A stretch of DNA of 7,201 nucleotides from an uncultured Burkholderiales bacterium (GTDB lineage Bacteria > Pseudomonadota > Gammaproteobacteria > Burkholderiales > Burkholderiaceae_E), in NCBI GenBank assembly GCA_903923345.1, contig CAIXXI010000368.1, forward strand, positions 1 to 7,201, written 5' to 3'. The first letter of the stretch is position 1; every line of letters starts with the position of its first letter. This document shows positions 1 to 5,973 of the stretch, one piece after another. A program made the translations under genes and the position numbers. Below the pieces are notes generated by a model. The model made no database searches. It saw only the letters and a program-made list of their open reading frames with translations, and had not been told where the DNA came from.

Positions 1-687
1 CACCAGCGTGACCGACGGCTTGTCGTTGTCAATTGCGTACTGCATCGCCTTGCGGACCAGGCGCTCGGTGCCTTCGCGCGAGACCGGCTTGATGCCGATG
101 CCCGAGGTATTCGGGAAACGGATCTTCTTGACGCCCATCTCGGTTTGCAGAAAGGCGATCAGTTTTTTCGCGCCCTCGGACTCGGCTGCCCACTCGATGC
201 CGGCGTAAATGTCTTCGGAGTTCTCGCGGAAGATGACCATGTTGGTCTTCTCCGGCTCGCGCACCGGCGAAGGCACGCCCTTGAAATACTGGATCGGGCG
301 CAGGCACAGGTACAGGTCGAGCTCCTGGCGCAAGGCCACGTTCAAGGAACGGATGCCGCCGCCGACCGGGGTGGTCAGGGGGCCTTTGATCGAAACCACA
401 TACTCGCGCACGACCTGCAGGGTTTCTTCAGGCAGCCAGACATCGGGACCATAGACCTTGGTCGACTTCTCACCGGCATAGACCTCCATCCAGTGAATCT
501 TGCGCTTGCCACCGTAGGCTTTCGCAACCGCAGCATCGATCACCTTGATCATCACAGGCGTGATGTCCAGGCCGGTGCCGTCACCCTCGATGTAGGGAAT
601 GATCGGCTGATCGGGCACGGACAGGGAGTGGTCAGCATTGACCTTGATCTTTTCGCCGCCTGCAGGAACCTTGATGTGCTGATACAT
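1..687 (-). CDS. icd: Isocitrate dehydrogenase (NADP+), 5' part, cut by the left edge
   Basis: Oxidatively decarboxylates isocitrate to 2-oxoglutarate, making NADPH, in the cytosolic TCA cycle. The first 229 codons are present, starting at ATG 687-685 and still open at base 1; the family is about 415 residues, so a bit over half is here. Visible motifs are IEGDGTG (residues 33-39), the substrate-loop GGGIRSLNVALRQ (109-121), RENSEDIYAGIEW (154-166) and RFPNTSGIGIKPVSREG (190-206). S114 matches the E. coli serine (113) phosphorylated by AceK; R120, R130, R154 and Y161 match the E. coli isocitrate-binding and catalytic residues, all offset by one. This is the E. coli-type, not the monomeric, enzyme. 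The start is preceded by a GAGAG purine stretch. The gene is transcribed divergently from the DUF192 gene. AceK control is possible in principle, but no aceK is in the window. Confidence 0.97.
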   Translation of the reverse strand, partial: MYQHIKVPAGGEKIKVNADHSLSVPDQPIIPYIEGDGTGLDITPVMIKVIDAAVAKAYGGKRKIHWMEVYAGEKSTKVYGPDVWLPEETLQVVREYVVSIKGPLTTPVGGGIRSLNVALRQELDLYLCLRPIQYFKGVPSPVREPEKTNMVIFRENSEDIYAGIEWAAESEGAKKLIAFLQTEMGVKKIRFPNTSGIGIKPVSREGTERLVRKAMQYAIDNDKPSVTLV

Positions 688-709
688 GGTCAGGATCTCT
701 CGTTGTAAT

Positions 710-744
710 GCGCCCATCGGCGCGGAAAAAGTCGCGAAATTATA
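710..744 (-). promoter_or_regulatory. Probable icd promoter -10 and leader hairpin
   Basis: Reading leftward, a perfect TATAAT lies at 744-739, about 50 bp before the icd start codon. Transcription would begin near 732 and give a leader of roughly 45 nt. No convincing -35 hexamer sits at 16-18 bp; the bases there are GC-rich. The leader carries a small stem GCGCC/GGCGC with a 4-nt loop (723-710), too short to call a regulatory element on its own. The exact -10 match in a GC-rich background is the main support. Confidence 0.5.
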
Positions 745-858
745 AGCCGCCCGAGATGCATGGCGGGCTCGCACCCGGAAAGACGCGCAAGCAGTGTTTC
801 GCATCTGCGATTTCGGGCTATCGTGCAGCCATCAATCGACCCATTGCGATCGCTCATC

Positions 859-1386
859 ATGAATCACTCATCGCACCGCCCCAGCTCCCACCGTCGCCGC
901 AGGCTCGTGCTCAGGGCGATGGCCTCGCTGCTGCTGGCTGCCGGACTGCTGGCCCAGGCCACACCGGCCCGCGCTCAAGCCGAAGCCGCCAGCCCGAATC
1001 CGAAACTGCCGCAGATCGAAATCCGCGCCGGCATGCACCTGATCAAGGCCGAGGTGGCCGATGAGCCCGGCACACGCATGCGTGGCCTGATGATGCGCGA
1101 GCGGCTCGGCACCAATGAAGGCATGCTCTTCGTGTTTCCGGACAAGGCCGGGCATTGCTTCTGGATGCGCAACACCCTGGTGCCGCTGTCGATCGCGTTT
1201 CTGGACGACGACGGCACGATTGCGAACATCGCCGACATGACGCCGAAATCGGAGCAGAGTCATTGCCCGACCCGATCGGTTCGCTACGCGCTGGAGATGG
1301 AACAGGGCTGGTTTGCCCGCCGGGGCATCAAGCCCGGGGCTCGCCTGGCCCAGCCGCAGGTGTTTACCGGCGGGACCGGGCAGTGA
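859..1386 (+). CDS. Exported DUF192 family protein
   Basis: A 175-residue protein of the DUF192 family (PF02643), whose function is not established. Residues 12-39 look like a Sec signal peptide: a basic stretch HRRRRLVLR, a hydrophobic run MASLLLAAGLLAQA, then a probable cleavage site PARA|QAEA after residue 39. The mature part shows the family pattern: EVADEPGTRMRGLMMRERL (65-83), GMLFVFPD (88-95), FWMRNTLVPLSIAFLDDDG (101-119), IADMTPK (124-130), and a C-terminal YALEMEQGWFARRGIKPG (143-160). It should act in the periplasm or be secreted. I chose ATG 859 because it gives a normal signal peptide. ATG 919 would keep the hydrophobic core but lose the basic region, and an upstream start near 760 would add 33 unlikely residues. 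No clear Shine-Dalgarno sequence or promoter is visible. It is convergent with sodB and probably monocistronic. Confidence 0.9.
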   Translation: MNHSSHRPSSHRRRRLVLRAMASLLLAAGLLAQATPARAQAEAASPNPKLPQIEIRAGMHLIKAEVADEPGTRMRGLMMRERLGTNEGMLFVFPDKAGHCFWMRNTLVPLSIAFLDDDGTIANIADMTPKSEQSHCPTRSVRYALEMEQGWFARRGIKPGARLAQPQVFTGGTGQ

Positions 1387-1401
1387 GCATGACGCGCTCC
1401 A

Positions 1402-1426
1402 GGCAGGCTGCAGTCAGCAGCCTGCC
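1402..1426. terminator. Intergenic hairpin between convergent genes
   Basis: A perfect 10-bp inverted repeat, GGCAGGCTGC and GCAGCCTGCC, separated by the 5-nt loop AGTCA. It lies 16 bp after the DUF192 stop and 10 bp beyond the sodB stop. Its position between converging genes suggests a bidirectional transcription end or mRNA 3' stabiliser. Neither side has a T-run, so it is not a textbook Rho-independent terminator. Confidence 0.55.
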
Positions 1427-1435
1427 CGGGCCTGA

Positions 1436-2014
1436 TCAGGCGAAGTTCTTGGCAGCAAACGCCCAGTTCACCAGGCTCCACCAGGCCGACAGGTAGTCGG
1501 GACGACGGTTGCGGTAGTCGATGTAATAGGCGTGCTCCCACAGGTCGCAGGTCAGCAAGGGCTTGTCGGTGCCGGTGATCGGGGTGGCCGCGTTGCTGGT
1601 GTTCACGATATCCAGCGAACCATCCGCCTTTTTGACCAGCCAGGTCCAGCTGGAACCGAAGTTGCCGATGGCCGACTTGGTGAAGGCATCCTTGAAGGCG
1701 TCGAAGGAACCCCACTTGGCGTTGATCGCGTCAGCGAGCGCACCGCTGGGCTGGCCGCCGCCCTGGGGCGAGAGCGAGTTCCAGTAGAAGGTGTGATTCC
1801 AGATCTGGGCTGCGTTGTTGAACATGCCGCCCGAAGACTTGCGCACGATGTCTTCCAGGCCCATCGCCTCGAACTCGGTGCCCTTGACCAGGTTGTTCAG
1901 GTTGGTCACATAGGTCTGGTGATGCTTGCCGTAATGAAACTCGAGGGTTTCCTTGGAAATGTGGGGTGCAAGCGCATCGTTGGCATAGGGCAGAGCGGGC
2001 AGGGTGTGTTCCAT
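1436..2014 (-). CDS. sodB: Superoxide dismutase, iron type
   Basis: Converts superoxide to oxygen and hydrogen peroxide in the cytosol. The 192-residue length is that of E. coli SodB. All four metal ligands are present: H27 (FHYGKHH), H74 (QIWNHTFYW), D157 and H161 (LLTCDLWEHAYYIDYRN). The second-sphere glutamine is Q70 in the N-terminal half, with NAATP at 141-145; both are marks of the iron rather than the manganese enzyme, though cambialistic activity cannot be excluded from sequence. There is no signal peptide. ATG 2014-2012 has an AGGA Shine-Dalgarno sequence at about 8 nt. It lies 66 bp downstream of xseA on the same strand, so it could be read from xseA, but it has its own promoter candidate. 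Confidence 0.97.
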   Translation of the reverse strand: MEHTLPALPYANDALAPHISKETLEFHYGKHHQTYVTNLNNLVKGTEFEAMGLEDIVRKSSGGMFNNAAQIWNHTFYWNSLSPQGGGQPSGALADAINAKWGSFDAFKDAFTKSAIGNFGSSWTWLVKKADGSLDIVNTSNAATPITGTDKPLLTCDLWEHAYYIDYRNRRPDYLSAWWSLVNWAFAAKNFA

Positions 2015-2054
2015 GGCGGCGTCCTGATTCGGGTGGGTTGGAAAAGCGTTCGCG

Positions 2055-2084
2055 ATTGTAGGCCAGCCTGAGAGAGCGACTCAA
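2055..2084 (-). promoter_or_regulatory. Candidate sodB promoter
   Basis: Reading leftward, a -35 TTGAGT (2084-2079) and a -10 TACAAT (2060-2055, 5 of 6 matches) are separated by 18 bp. A transcript would start near 2048 with a leader of about 34 nt before the sodB ATG. The -35 hexamer contains the TGA stop codon of xseA. No Fur or OxyR site could be recognised. Confidence 0.45.
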
Positions 2085-3448
2085 ACAGCCCCTGGCGGGT
2101 CTGCGGGCTTGACGTCGATGACACTGGCATCAAATGTGCCCCGGGCCAGACTCACCGAGACAGACTGGCCGGCAGTCAGGGTGCCCGCATCGCGAACAAT
2201 CGCGCCGCTCACATCGGTGACGATCGCGTAGCCTCGATTCAGCACACCGTAGGGGCTGACCAGTTCGAGCGAAGCACCCGCCAGTTCGACCCGCCGCTCG
2301 AGCTGCTCGAGGCGTCGTACCAGCGAGACAGCCAGGTCTCGTCGCGTGGTGTCCAGCCGCGCCGTCGGCCGGGCCAGGTCCGGGGTCCGCAGACGGGGGC
2401 CAATGGCCGCCAGCCGTTCAGCTTGGGCGGCCACCGTCTGGCGGACCTGCGCGGAGAGCCGATGTCCGAACTGTTCGACCCGCTTGGCGCGGTCGGCCCA
2501 CTGCTGCGAAGGGGGGCGCAGCAGTCGAATCGCGGTGTCCAGTCGCTGTTCGCGCTGCCCGGACTGACGCGAAAATGCCTGCACCAGACGATGCCGCTCC
2601 CGCGACAGCGTGGCCAGCAGTTCGTCGCGGTCGGGGACCGCATGGATCGCTGCAGCGGTTGGCGTCGGCGCACGCCAGTCGGCCACGAAATCGGCAATGG
2701 TGAAGTCGGTTTCATGCCCGACACCGCTGATCACCGGAATCGGACTGGCGGCGATGGCGCGCGCCGGCGCCTCGTCATTGAAGGCCCAGAGGTCCTCGAT
2801 CGCACCGCCGCCACGGACCAGCAGCAAGACATCGCACTCTGCCCGGCGGATCGCCGTGGCGAGCGCCTCGCGCAACTCGCCCGGCGCCTGCGCGCCCTGG
2901 ACCGAGGCCGGGTAGAGGATCACCGGAATCTGCGGCGCACGCCGTGCCAGCGTGGTCAGCACGTCGCGCAGGGCGGCTGCACGCGCTGACGTGATCACCC
3001 CGACCGTTCGCGCAAAGGCGGGCAATTCGCGACGCCGGGCGGGATCGAATAAGCCCTCCTCCTGCAGCCTTGCCTTCAGACGGACGAACTGCTGAAAGAG
3101 GTCGCCCGCGCCGGCCTGGCGCATGGCCTCGACATTGAGTTGAAATTCGCCGCGGGCCTCGTACAGCCCGGCCTGCACCCTGACTTCGACCTTGTCACCG
3201 TTGGCTGGCACGAAGGCGACCGACTGATTTCGCCCCCGAAACATCACCGCCCTCACGGCAGCCTGGGCGTCCTTGAGGGTGAAATACCAGTGCCCGCTGG
3301 CGGCGCGCGTCAGATTCGAGATTTCGCCCGAGACCCACAACAGCGGAAAACTGCGCTCCAGCATGCCCGCCACGGCACGGTTGAGCTGGCTCACGCTCAG
3401 AATTTCCCGGGCTACAGCGACGTTTAAGGGGTCTGAGGACGGATTCAT
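2081..3448 (-). CDS. xseA: Exodeoxyribonuclease VII large subunit
   Basis: Catalytic subunit of exonuclease VII, which degrades single-stranded DNA to oligonucleotides with the small subunit XseB (not in this window). It has 455 residues, as usual for the family. An N-terminal OB-fold DNA-binding domain spans about residues 17-115 (LWVSGEISNLTRAASGHWYFTLKD at 37-60). The catalytic domain contains DVLTTLARRAP (162-172), RGGGAIEDLWAFNDE (212-226), GHETDFTIADFVADWRAPTP (244-263) and, after a long coiled-coil-like Arg/Gln-rich stretch, SPYGVLNRGYAIV (398-410). D162, R212, H245 and D248 align at a constant offset of 7 with E. coli residues D155, R205, H238 and D241, reported as essential. I chose ATG 3448-3446 because GGAAAG lies just upstream and the N-terminus then matches the family. 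An in-frame ATG at 3484 would add 12 residues but has no Shine-Dalgarno sequence. The chosen start codon lies inside an inverted repeat. Confidence 0.96.
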   Translation of the reverse strand: MNPSSDPLNVAVAREILSVSQLNRAVAGMLERSFPLLWVSGEISNLTRAASGHWYFTLKDAQAAVRAVMFRGRNQSVAFVPANGDKVEVRVQAGLYEARGEFQLNVEAMRQAGAGDLFQQFVRLKARLQEEGLFDPARRRELPAFARTVGVITSARAAALRDVLTTLARRAPQIPVILYPASVQGAQAPGELREALATAIRRAECDVLLLVRGGGAIEDLWAFNDEAPARAIAASPIPVISGVGHETDFTIADFVADWRAPTPTAAAIHAVPDRDELLATLSRERHRLVQAFSRQSGQREQRLDTAIRLLRPPSQQWADRAKRVEQFGHRLSAQVRQTVAAQAERLAAIGPRLRTPDLARPTARLDTTRRDLAVSLVRRLEQLERRVELAGASLELVSPYGVLNRGYAIVTDVSGAIVRDAGTLTAGQSVSVSLARGTFDASVIDVKPADPPGAV

Positions 3449-3492
3449 GCGACTTTCCGGGCGAAATCTATCCACAAACCGCATGAATCCGT
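3439..3492. repeat. 13-bp perfect inverted repeat covering the xseA start
   Basis: Arms at 3439-3451 (ACGGATTCATGCG) and 3480-3492 (CGCATGAATCCGT) are exact reverse complements separated by 28 bp. In an xseA transcript they would form a 13-bp stem with a 28-nt loop. The xseA AUG would be paired in the 3' arm and the GGAAAG Shine-Dalgarno sequence would sit in the loop. As DNA, the arms flank an 8/9 DnaA-like box (3468-3476). The repeat itself is seen directly; a regulatory role is inference. Confidence 0.8.
3468..3476 (+). promoter_or_regulatory. DnaA-like box (8/9)
   Basis: CTATCCACA differs from the DnaA consensus TTATCCACA only at the first base. It sits in the loop of the inverted repeat over the xseA start and has the same orientation as the two boxes at 3632-3652. 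On its own it would be weak evidence. Confidence 0.4.
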
Positions 3493-3534
3493 GACAGGAA
3501 CCATCAGAAAATCCAGGAATGAGCGATAACGTCT

Positions 3535-3547
3535 CAAGTGATTGATT
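3535..3547 (-). promoter_or_regulatory. Consensus IHF-binding site
   Basis: Reading leftward, AATCAATCACTTG (3547-3535) matches every fixed position of the IHF consensus WATCAANNNNTTR. The flank 5' to WATCAA on that strand (3548 upward) is AT-rich, as favoured by IHF. It overlaps a possible xseA -10 element (TAAAAT, 3550-3545, without a good -35). If used, IHF could bend the DNA between the DnaA-type boxes or affect xseA transcription. Binding is inferred from the motif only. Confidence 0.45.
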
Positions 3548-3631
3548 TTATTGAGGTTTGGAAATTGACCGCTTTTTTGGCAAGAACCGGATCGCCAGCA
3601 TTGGAGCGGTCTTGGGGGTGATCGACACGGG

Positions 3632-3652
3632 TCATCCACAAAGTTATCCACA
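3632..3652 (+). promoter_or_regulatory. Tandem DnaA boxes, one perfect
   Basis: TCATCCACA (3632-3640, 8/9) and TTATCCACA (3644-3652, 9/9) lie in the same orientation, 12 bp apart start to start. TTATCCACA is the strong R1/R4-type box of E. coli oriC. A perfect match in either orientation is expected by chance about once in 400 stretches of this length at even base composition. They lie 120-140 bp upstream of the exbB start. Their role could be DnaA-mediated regulation, DnaA titration or an origin function; the sequence alone does not decide. Confidence 0.6.
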
Positions 3653-3684
3653 CTTATTGGGGATAGCCGGCCGGCCAACGGCAC

Positions 3685-3714
3685 TTGCCGGGAACCGGGG
3701 TATCCGCTGACAAT
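3685..3714 (+). promoter_or_regulatory. Weak candidate promoter of the exbB operon
   Basis: TTGCCG (3685-3690) and GACAAT (3709-3714) are separated by 18 bp; each matches the sigma-70 hexamers at 4 of 6 positions. Transcription would start near 3721, about 50 nt before exbB. It is the best pair I see between the DnaA boxes and the gene. No Fur box is recognisable. Confidence 0.25.
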
Positions 3715-3771
3715 CGCGGCTTGCTCGATCCGGCCCGCCCACCTTCAGGCGGCTATTCCTCGGAGATTCCA

Positions 3772-4413
3772 GTGCTCTCGATCATCCAGGCAGCGGGCTG
3801 GCCCGTCTGGTTTCTGATCATCGCTTCGTTCCTTGCCGTTGCCCTGATCATCGAACGACTGATCTCGCTGCAACGCAAGCGCGTCCTGCCCGACTCCCTG
3901 CTGGAACAGACAGTTGCACTGCATCGCGGGCGTCAGGTCAGTGCCGAGATGGTACAGAAACTGGAGACCGGATCACCACTGGGCCGAGTCTTCGGGACGG
4001 CGCTTCGCCACGCCCAATCCGGCCGTGAAAGCATGAAAGAGGCCATGGAGGAAGCCGGTCGCGCGGTGGCGCACGACCTGGAGCGCTACCTCGGCGCACT
4101 CGGCACCATCGCTGCCGTCACGCCCCTGCTGGGACTGTTCGGTACGGTGGTCGGCATGATCGAGATCTTCGGTGCCTCGGCACCGTCCGGCACCAACCCC
4201 CAGGCCTTGGCCCACGGCATCTCCGTGGCCCTGTACAACACCGCGCTGGGCCTGGTGGTGGCCATACCGGCGCTGATCGCCTACCGGGCCTTTCGGGCAC
4301 GGGTCGACGGATTCCTGGTGGAAATGGAGCAACAGTCCCTGAAGCTCCTGGATGCAATCGAACCGCGCCGGCCCGTCGCCGCTGCGCCTGCTGCGACGCC
4401 AGCCCGTCGATGA
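3772..4413 (+). CDS. exbB: ExbB/TolQ-family proton-channel protein
   Basis: An inner-membrane protein of the MotA/TolQ/ExbB family that, with ExbD, uses the proton-motive force to energise a TonB-type partner. It has 213 residues and three membrane segments: about 10-27, 109-133 and 150-172. The family signature is clear: TPLLGLFGTVVGMIEIF (117-133) and HGISVALYNTALGLVVAIPA (148-167). A cytoplasmic loop lies between TM1 and TM2, and the protein ends in a Pro/Ala-rich tail. I chose GTG 3772 because GGAG lies 6 nt upstream and the product then begins MLSIIQAAGWPVW, as in relatives; an extension to TTG 3685 would add 29 unlike residues. Its stop overlaps the exbD start (ATGA). ExbB is preferred over TolQ because no tolA, tolB or pal is nearby and lpxK follows, as in Pseudomonas. 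The TonB partner is not in the window. Confidence 0.92.
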   Translation: MLSIIQAAGWPVWFLIIASFLAVALIIERLISLQRKRVLPDSLLEQTVALHRGRQVSAEMVQKLETGSPLGRVFGTALRHAQSGRESMKEAMEEAGRAVAHDLERYLGALGTIAAVTPLLGLFGTVVGMIEIFGASAPSGTNPQALAHGISVALYNTALGLVVAIPALIAYRAFRARVDGFLVEMEQQSLKLLDAIEPRRPVAAAPAATPARR

Positions 4414-4838
4414 ATTTCCGCCGCGGCGTGCGCCGAGAGGAACCCGAGATCAACTTCATCCCGTTGATCGACCTCTTGCTCGTCATCCTGATCTTCCTGC
4501 TGGTCACGACAACCTACTCGCGATTCAGCGAGTTGCAGGTGAATCTGCCCTCTGCCTCGATTGACCCAGCCGTCGAGCGGCCGGTCGAGATCGCGATCAC
4601 CGTGTCCTCAGAGTCACGGTATGCAATCGACGGGGCCATGGCCACCTGGCGTGAACCGGCCGATTTTGCGCAGCTTCTGAAGCAGGCGGCTGCCGGGCGC
4701 ACTGAGCCGACACTGGTCATCTATGCCGATGCCGGCGCCAGCCACCAGGCGGTGGTCAATGTTCTTGAAGCGGCCCGCCTGGCCGGGCTGGGCAAAGTCA
4801 GCTTTGCGACCCAGACCGGGGGCAGCCGGAAACCCTGA
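4410..4838 (+). CDS. exbD: ExbD/TolR-family proton-channel partner
   Basis: A 142-residue inner-membrane protein with a short basic cytoplasmic start (MNFRRGVRREE), one membrane helix at about 16-35 and a periplasmic domain of about 105 residues. The helix carries the essential proton-carrying aspartate as D21 in INFIPLIDLLLVILIFLLV, matching D25 of E. coli ExbD. The periplasmic part ends with VIYADAGASHQAVVNVLEAARLAGLGKVSFAT (103-134), typical of ExbD/TolR. It works with ExbB in a pentamer-dimer type channel, as known for the family. It starts inside the exbB stop codon (ATGA), so the two are probably translationally coupled. lpxK begins 13 bp after its stop. Confidence 0.93.
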   Translation: MNFRRGVRREEPEINFIPLIDLLLVILIFLLVTTTYSRFSELQVNLPSASIDPAVERPVEIAITVSSESRYAIDGAMATWREPADFAQLLKQAAAGRTEPTLVIYADAGASHQAVVNVLEAARLAGLGKVSFATQTGGSRKP

Positions 4839-4851
4839 AGCGAGTCGCCTG

Positions 4852-5973
4852 ATGAGCGCCGGCGCACCCGAGCGCCCCCGATCCGGCTCGTGGCGTGGCG
4901 CGATCGAGCAGCGTCTGCAGCGGATGTGGTTCGGCGAACCGGATGGTCTGACACGGCTGATCGCCTTACCGCTGCGGCTGCTCAGCCGCATCGTGGGTGA
5001 GGTGGCTTCGCAGCGACGCCGCGAGATCGCCCGCGACAAGGCCACCCGGCCTCCGGGAGGCGCTGCCGCGGTTGTCGTCATCGGCAACCTCCTGGTCGGC
5101 GGCACCGGCAAGACGCCGCTGCTGATCGCACTGGCCCGAGCACTCAGCGAGCGCGGCCTGCGGGTCGGCATCATCAGCCGGGGCCATGGCGCGCGCCTGG
5201 GCGGCCGGGTGCCACATCGCATTCCAGCCACCGGATCGGCTGCCGACTACGGCGATGAGGCCGTGCTGGTGGCCCGGCAAACCGGATTGCCGGTCGTGAT
5301 CGGACACGACCGCGGCGCGGCCCTGGCCCTGCTGACCGATCCTGCTTCGGCGCTGAACCTCGATTCGAGTGCTTCGATGCGGGAGAATCGCCTCGATGTC
5401 GTGCTCTCCGACGACGGCCTGCAGCATGCCGGGCTCAGGCGCGATCTCGAACTGGCGGTCTTCGATGAGCGCGGCGTGGGCAACGGCCACTGCCTGCCAG
5501 CCGGACCGCTTCGCGAACCGCTGGATCACGCCCTGCTCATGGATGCCATCGTGCTCAATGGCCCGGCCGCGCGCTCACCGATCCCGCACTCGCGCATCTT
5601 CCGCTTTGAGTTGCAGCCGGTCGGATTCGAATCACTGGATGGCCACACCACTTGGTCGGTACCGCAATTTTGCGAGGCGGCACGCGGCGAATCGATCGAT
5701 GCTCTGGCTGGAATCGGCGCCCCGCAGCGGTTTTTCAGCACGCTTGCACGGCTCGGCCTGGTGGCTCGGACATGGCCGCTGGGCGACCACGAACCGATCG
5801 ATGCGCACTGGCTTGCGCGCCTACCCGGACGATGGCTGCTCATGACCTCGAAAGACGCCGTAAAATGTTCGGCTTTCGACGCGTCGCTTCGTGCGCGTTG
5901 CGTCGTGTTGCGTGTCGAGGCCATGGTGGACCCGTCACTCATCGACTGGCTGGAGGAGCGCCTGCGTGGATAG
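4852..5973 (+). CDS. lpxK: Tetraacyldisaccharide 4'-kinase
   Basis: Phosphorylates the 4' position of the lipid A disaccharide precursor with ATP, the sixth step of lipid A synthesis, on the cytoplasmic face of the inner membrane. It has 373 residues against 328 in E. coli. The N-terminal region (about 15-60) is the amphipathic, membrane-associating part. The Walker A loop is VGGTGKTP (82-89), followed by ISRGHGARLGG (108-118), GDEAVLVARQ (134-143), the Walker B-type DDGLQH (187-192), NGHCLPAGPLREP (211-223), FFSTL (294-298), PLGDHEPID (309-317) and MTSKDAVKC (331-339). H313 probably corresponds to the catalytic-region His of the family's DH motif, and D135 to the acidic GDE residue; both are inferences. 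The extra length lies mostly at the N-terminus and in an insertion at about 163-180 before the DDG motif. ATG 4852 gives a family-like start, with only a weak ribosome site. Confidence 0.95.
   Translation: MSAGAPERPRSGSWRGAIEQRLQRMWFGEPDGLTRLIALPLRLLSRIVGEVASQRRREIARDKATRPPGGAAAVVVIGNLLVGGTGKTPLLIALARALSERGLRVGIISRGHGARLGGRVPHRIPATGSAADYGDEAVLVARQTGLPVVIGHDRGAALALLTDPASALNLDSSASMRENRLDVVLSDDGLQHAGLRRDLELAVFDERGVGNGHCLPAGPLREPLDHALLMDAIVLNGPAARSPIPHSRIFRFELQPVGFESLDGHTTWSVPQFCEAARGESIDALAGIGAPQRFFSTLARLGLVARTWPLGDHEPIDAHWLARLPGRWLLMTSKDAVKCSAFDASLRARCVVLRVEAMVDPSLIDWLEERLRG

Larger units (their letters stand above)
3449..3771. other. 323-bp divergent intergenic region with DnaA/IHF-type sites
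   Basis: Non-coding spacer between the divergent xseA and exbB genes. From left to right it holds the xseA leader with its inverted repeat and a DnaA-like box, an IHF-consensus site (3535-3547), an AT-rich tract (3541-3580, 13 G/C of 40), tandem DnaA boxes (3632-3652), a GC-rich palindrome GCCGGCCGGC (3666-3675), and a weak exbB promoter candidate. An in-frame extension of exbB back to TTG 3685 covers part of it, but it lacks a ribosome site and is not family-like, so I treat it as non-coding. Confidence 0.7.

Noticed and set aside
145..708. A 187-codon open frame antisense to icd
   Set aside because: It is the shadow of the strongly conserved icd coding sequence. It has no recognisable domain and no convincing ribosome site.
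760..858. Upstream start for the DUF192 protein
   Set aside because: It would put 33 residues in front of a normal signal peptide, which is not compatible with ordinary Sec export.
3685..3771. N-terminal extension of exbB from TTG 3685
   Set aside because: The 29 extra residues are unlike the family and have no ribosome site, whereas GTG 3772 has GGAG at good spacing and a family-like N-terminus.
3449..3771. The intergenic region as the chromosomal origin itself
   Set aside because: Only three DnaA-type boxes are seen, just one of them perfect, and no dnaA/dnaN/gidA neighbourhood is present. A regulatory or titration role is more likely; the point is kept as a finding but not called as an origin.
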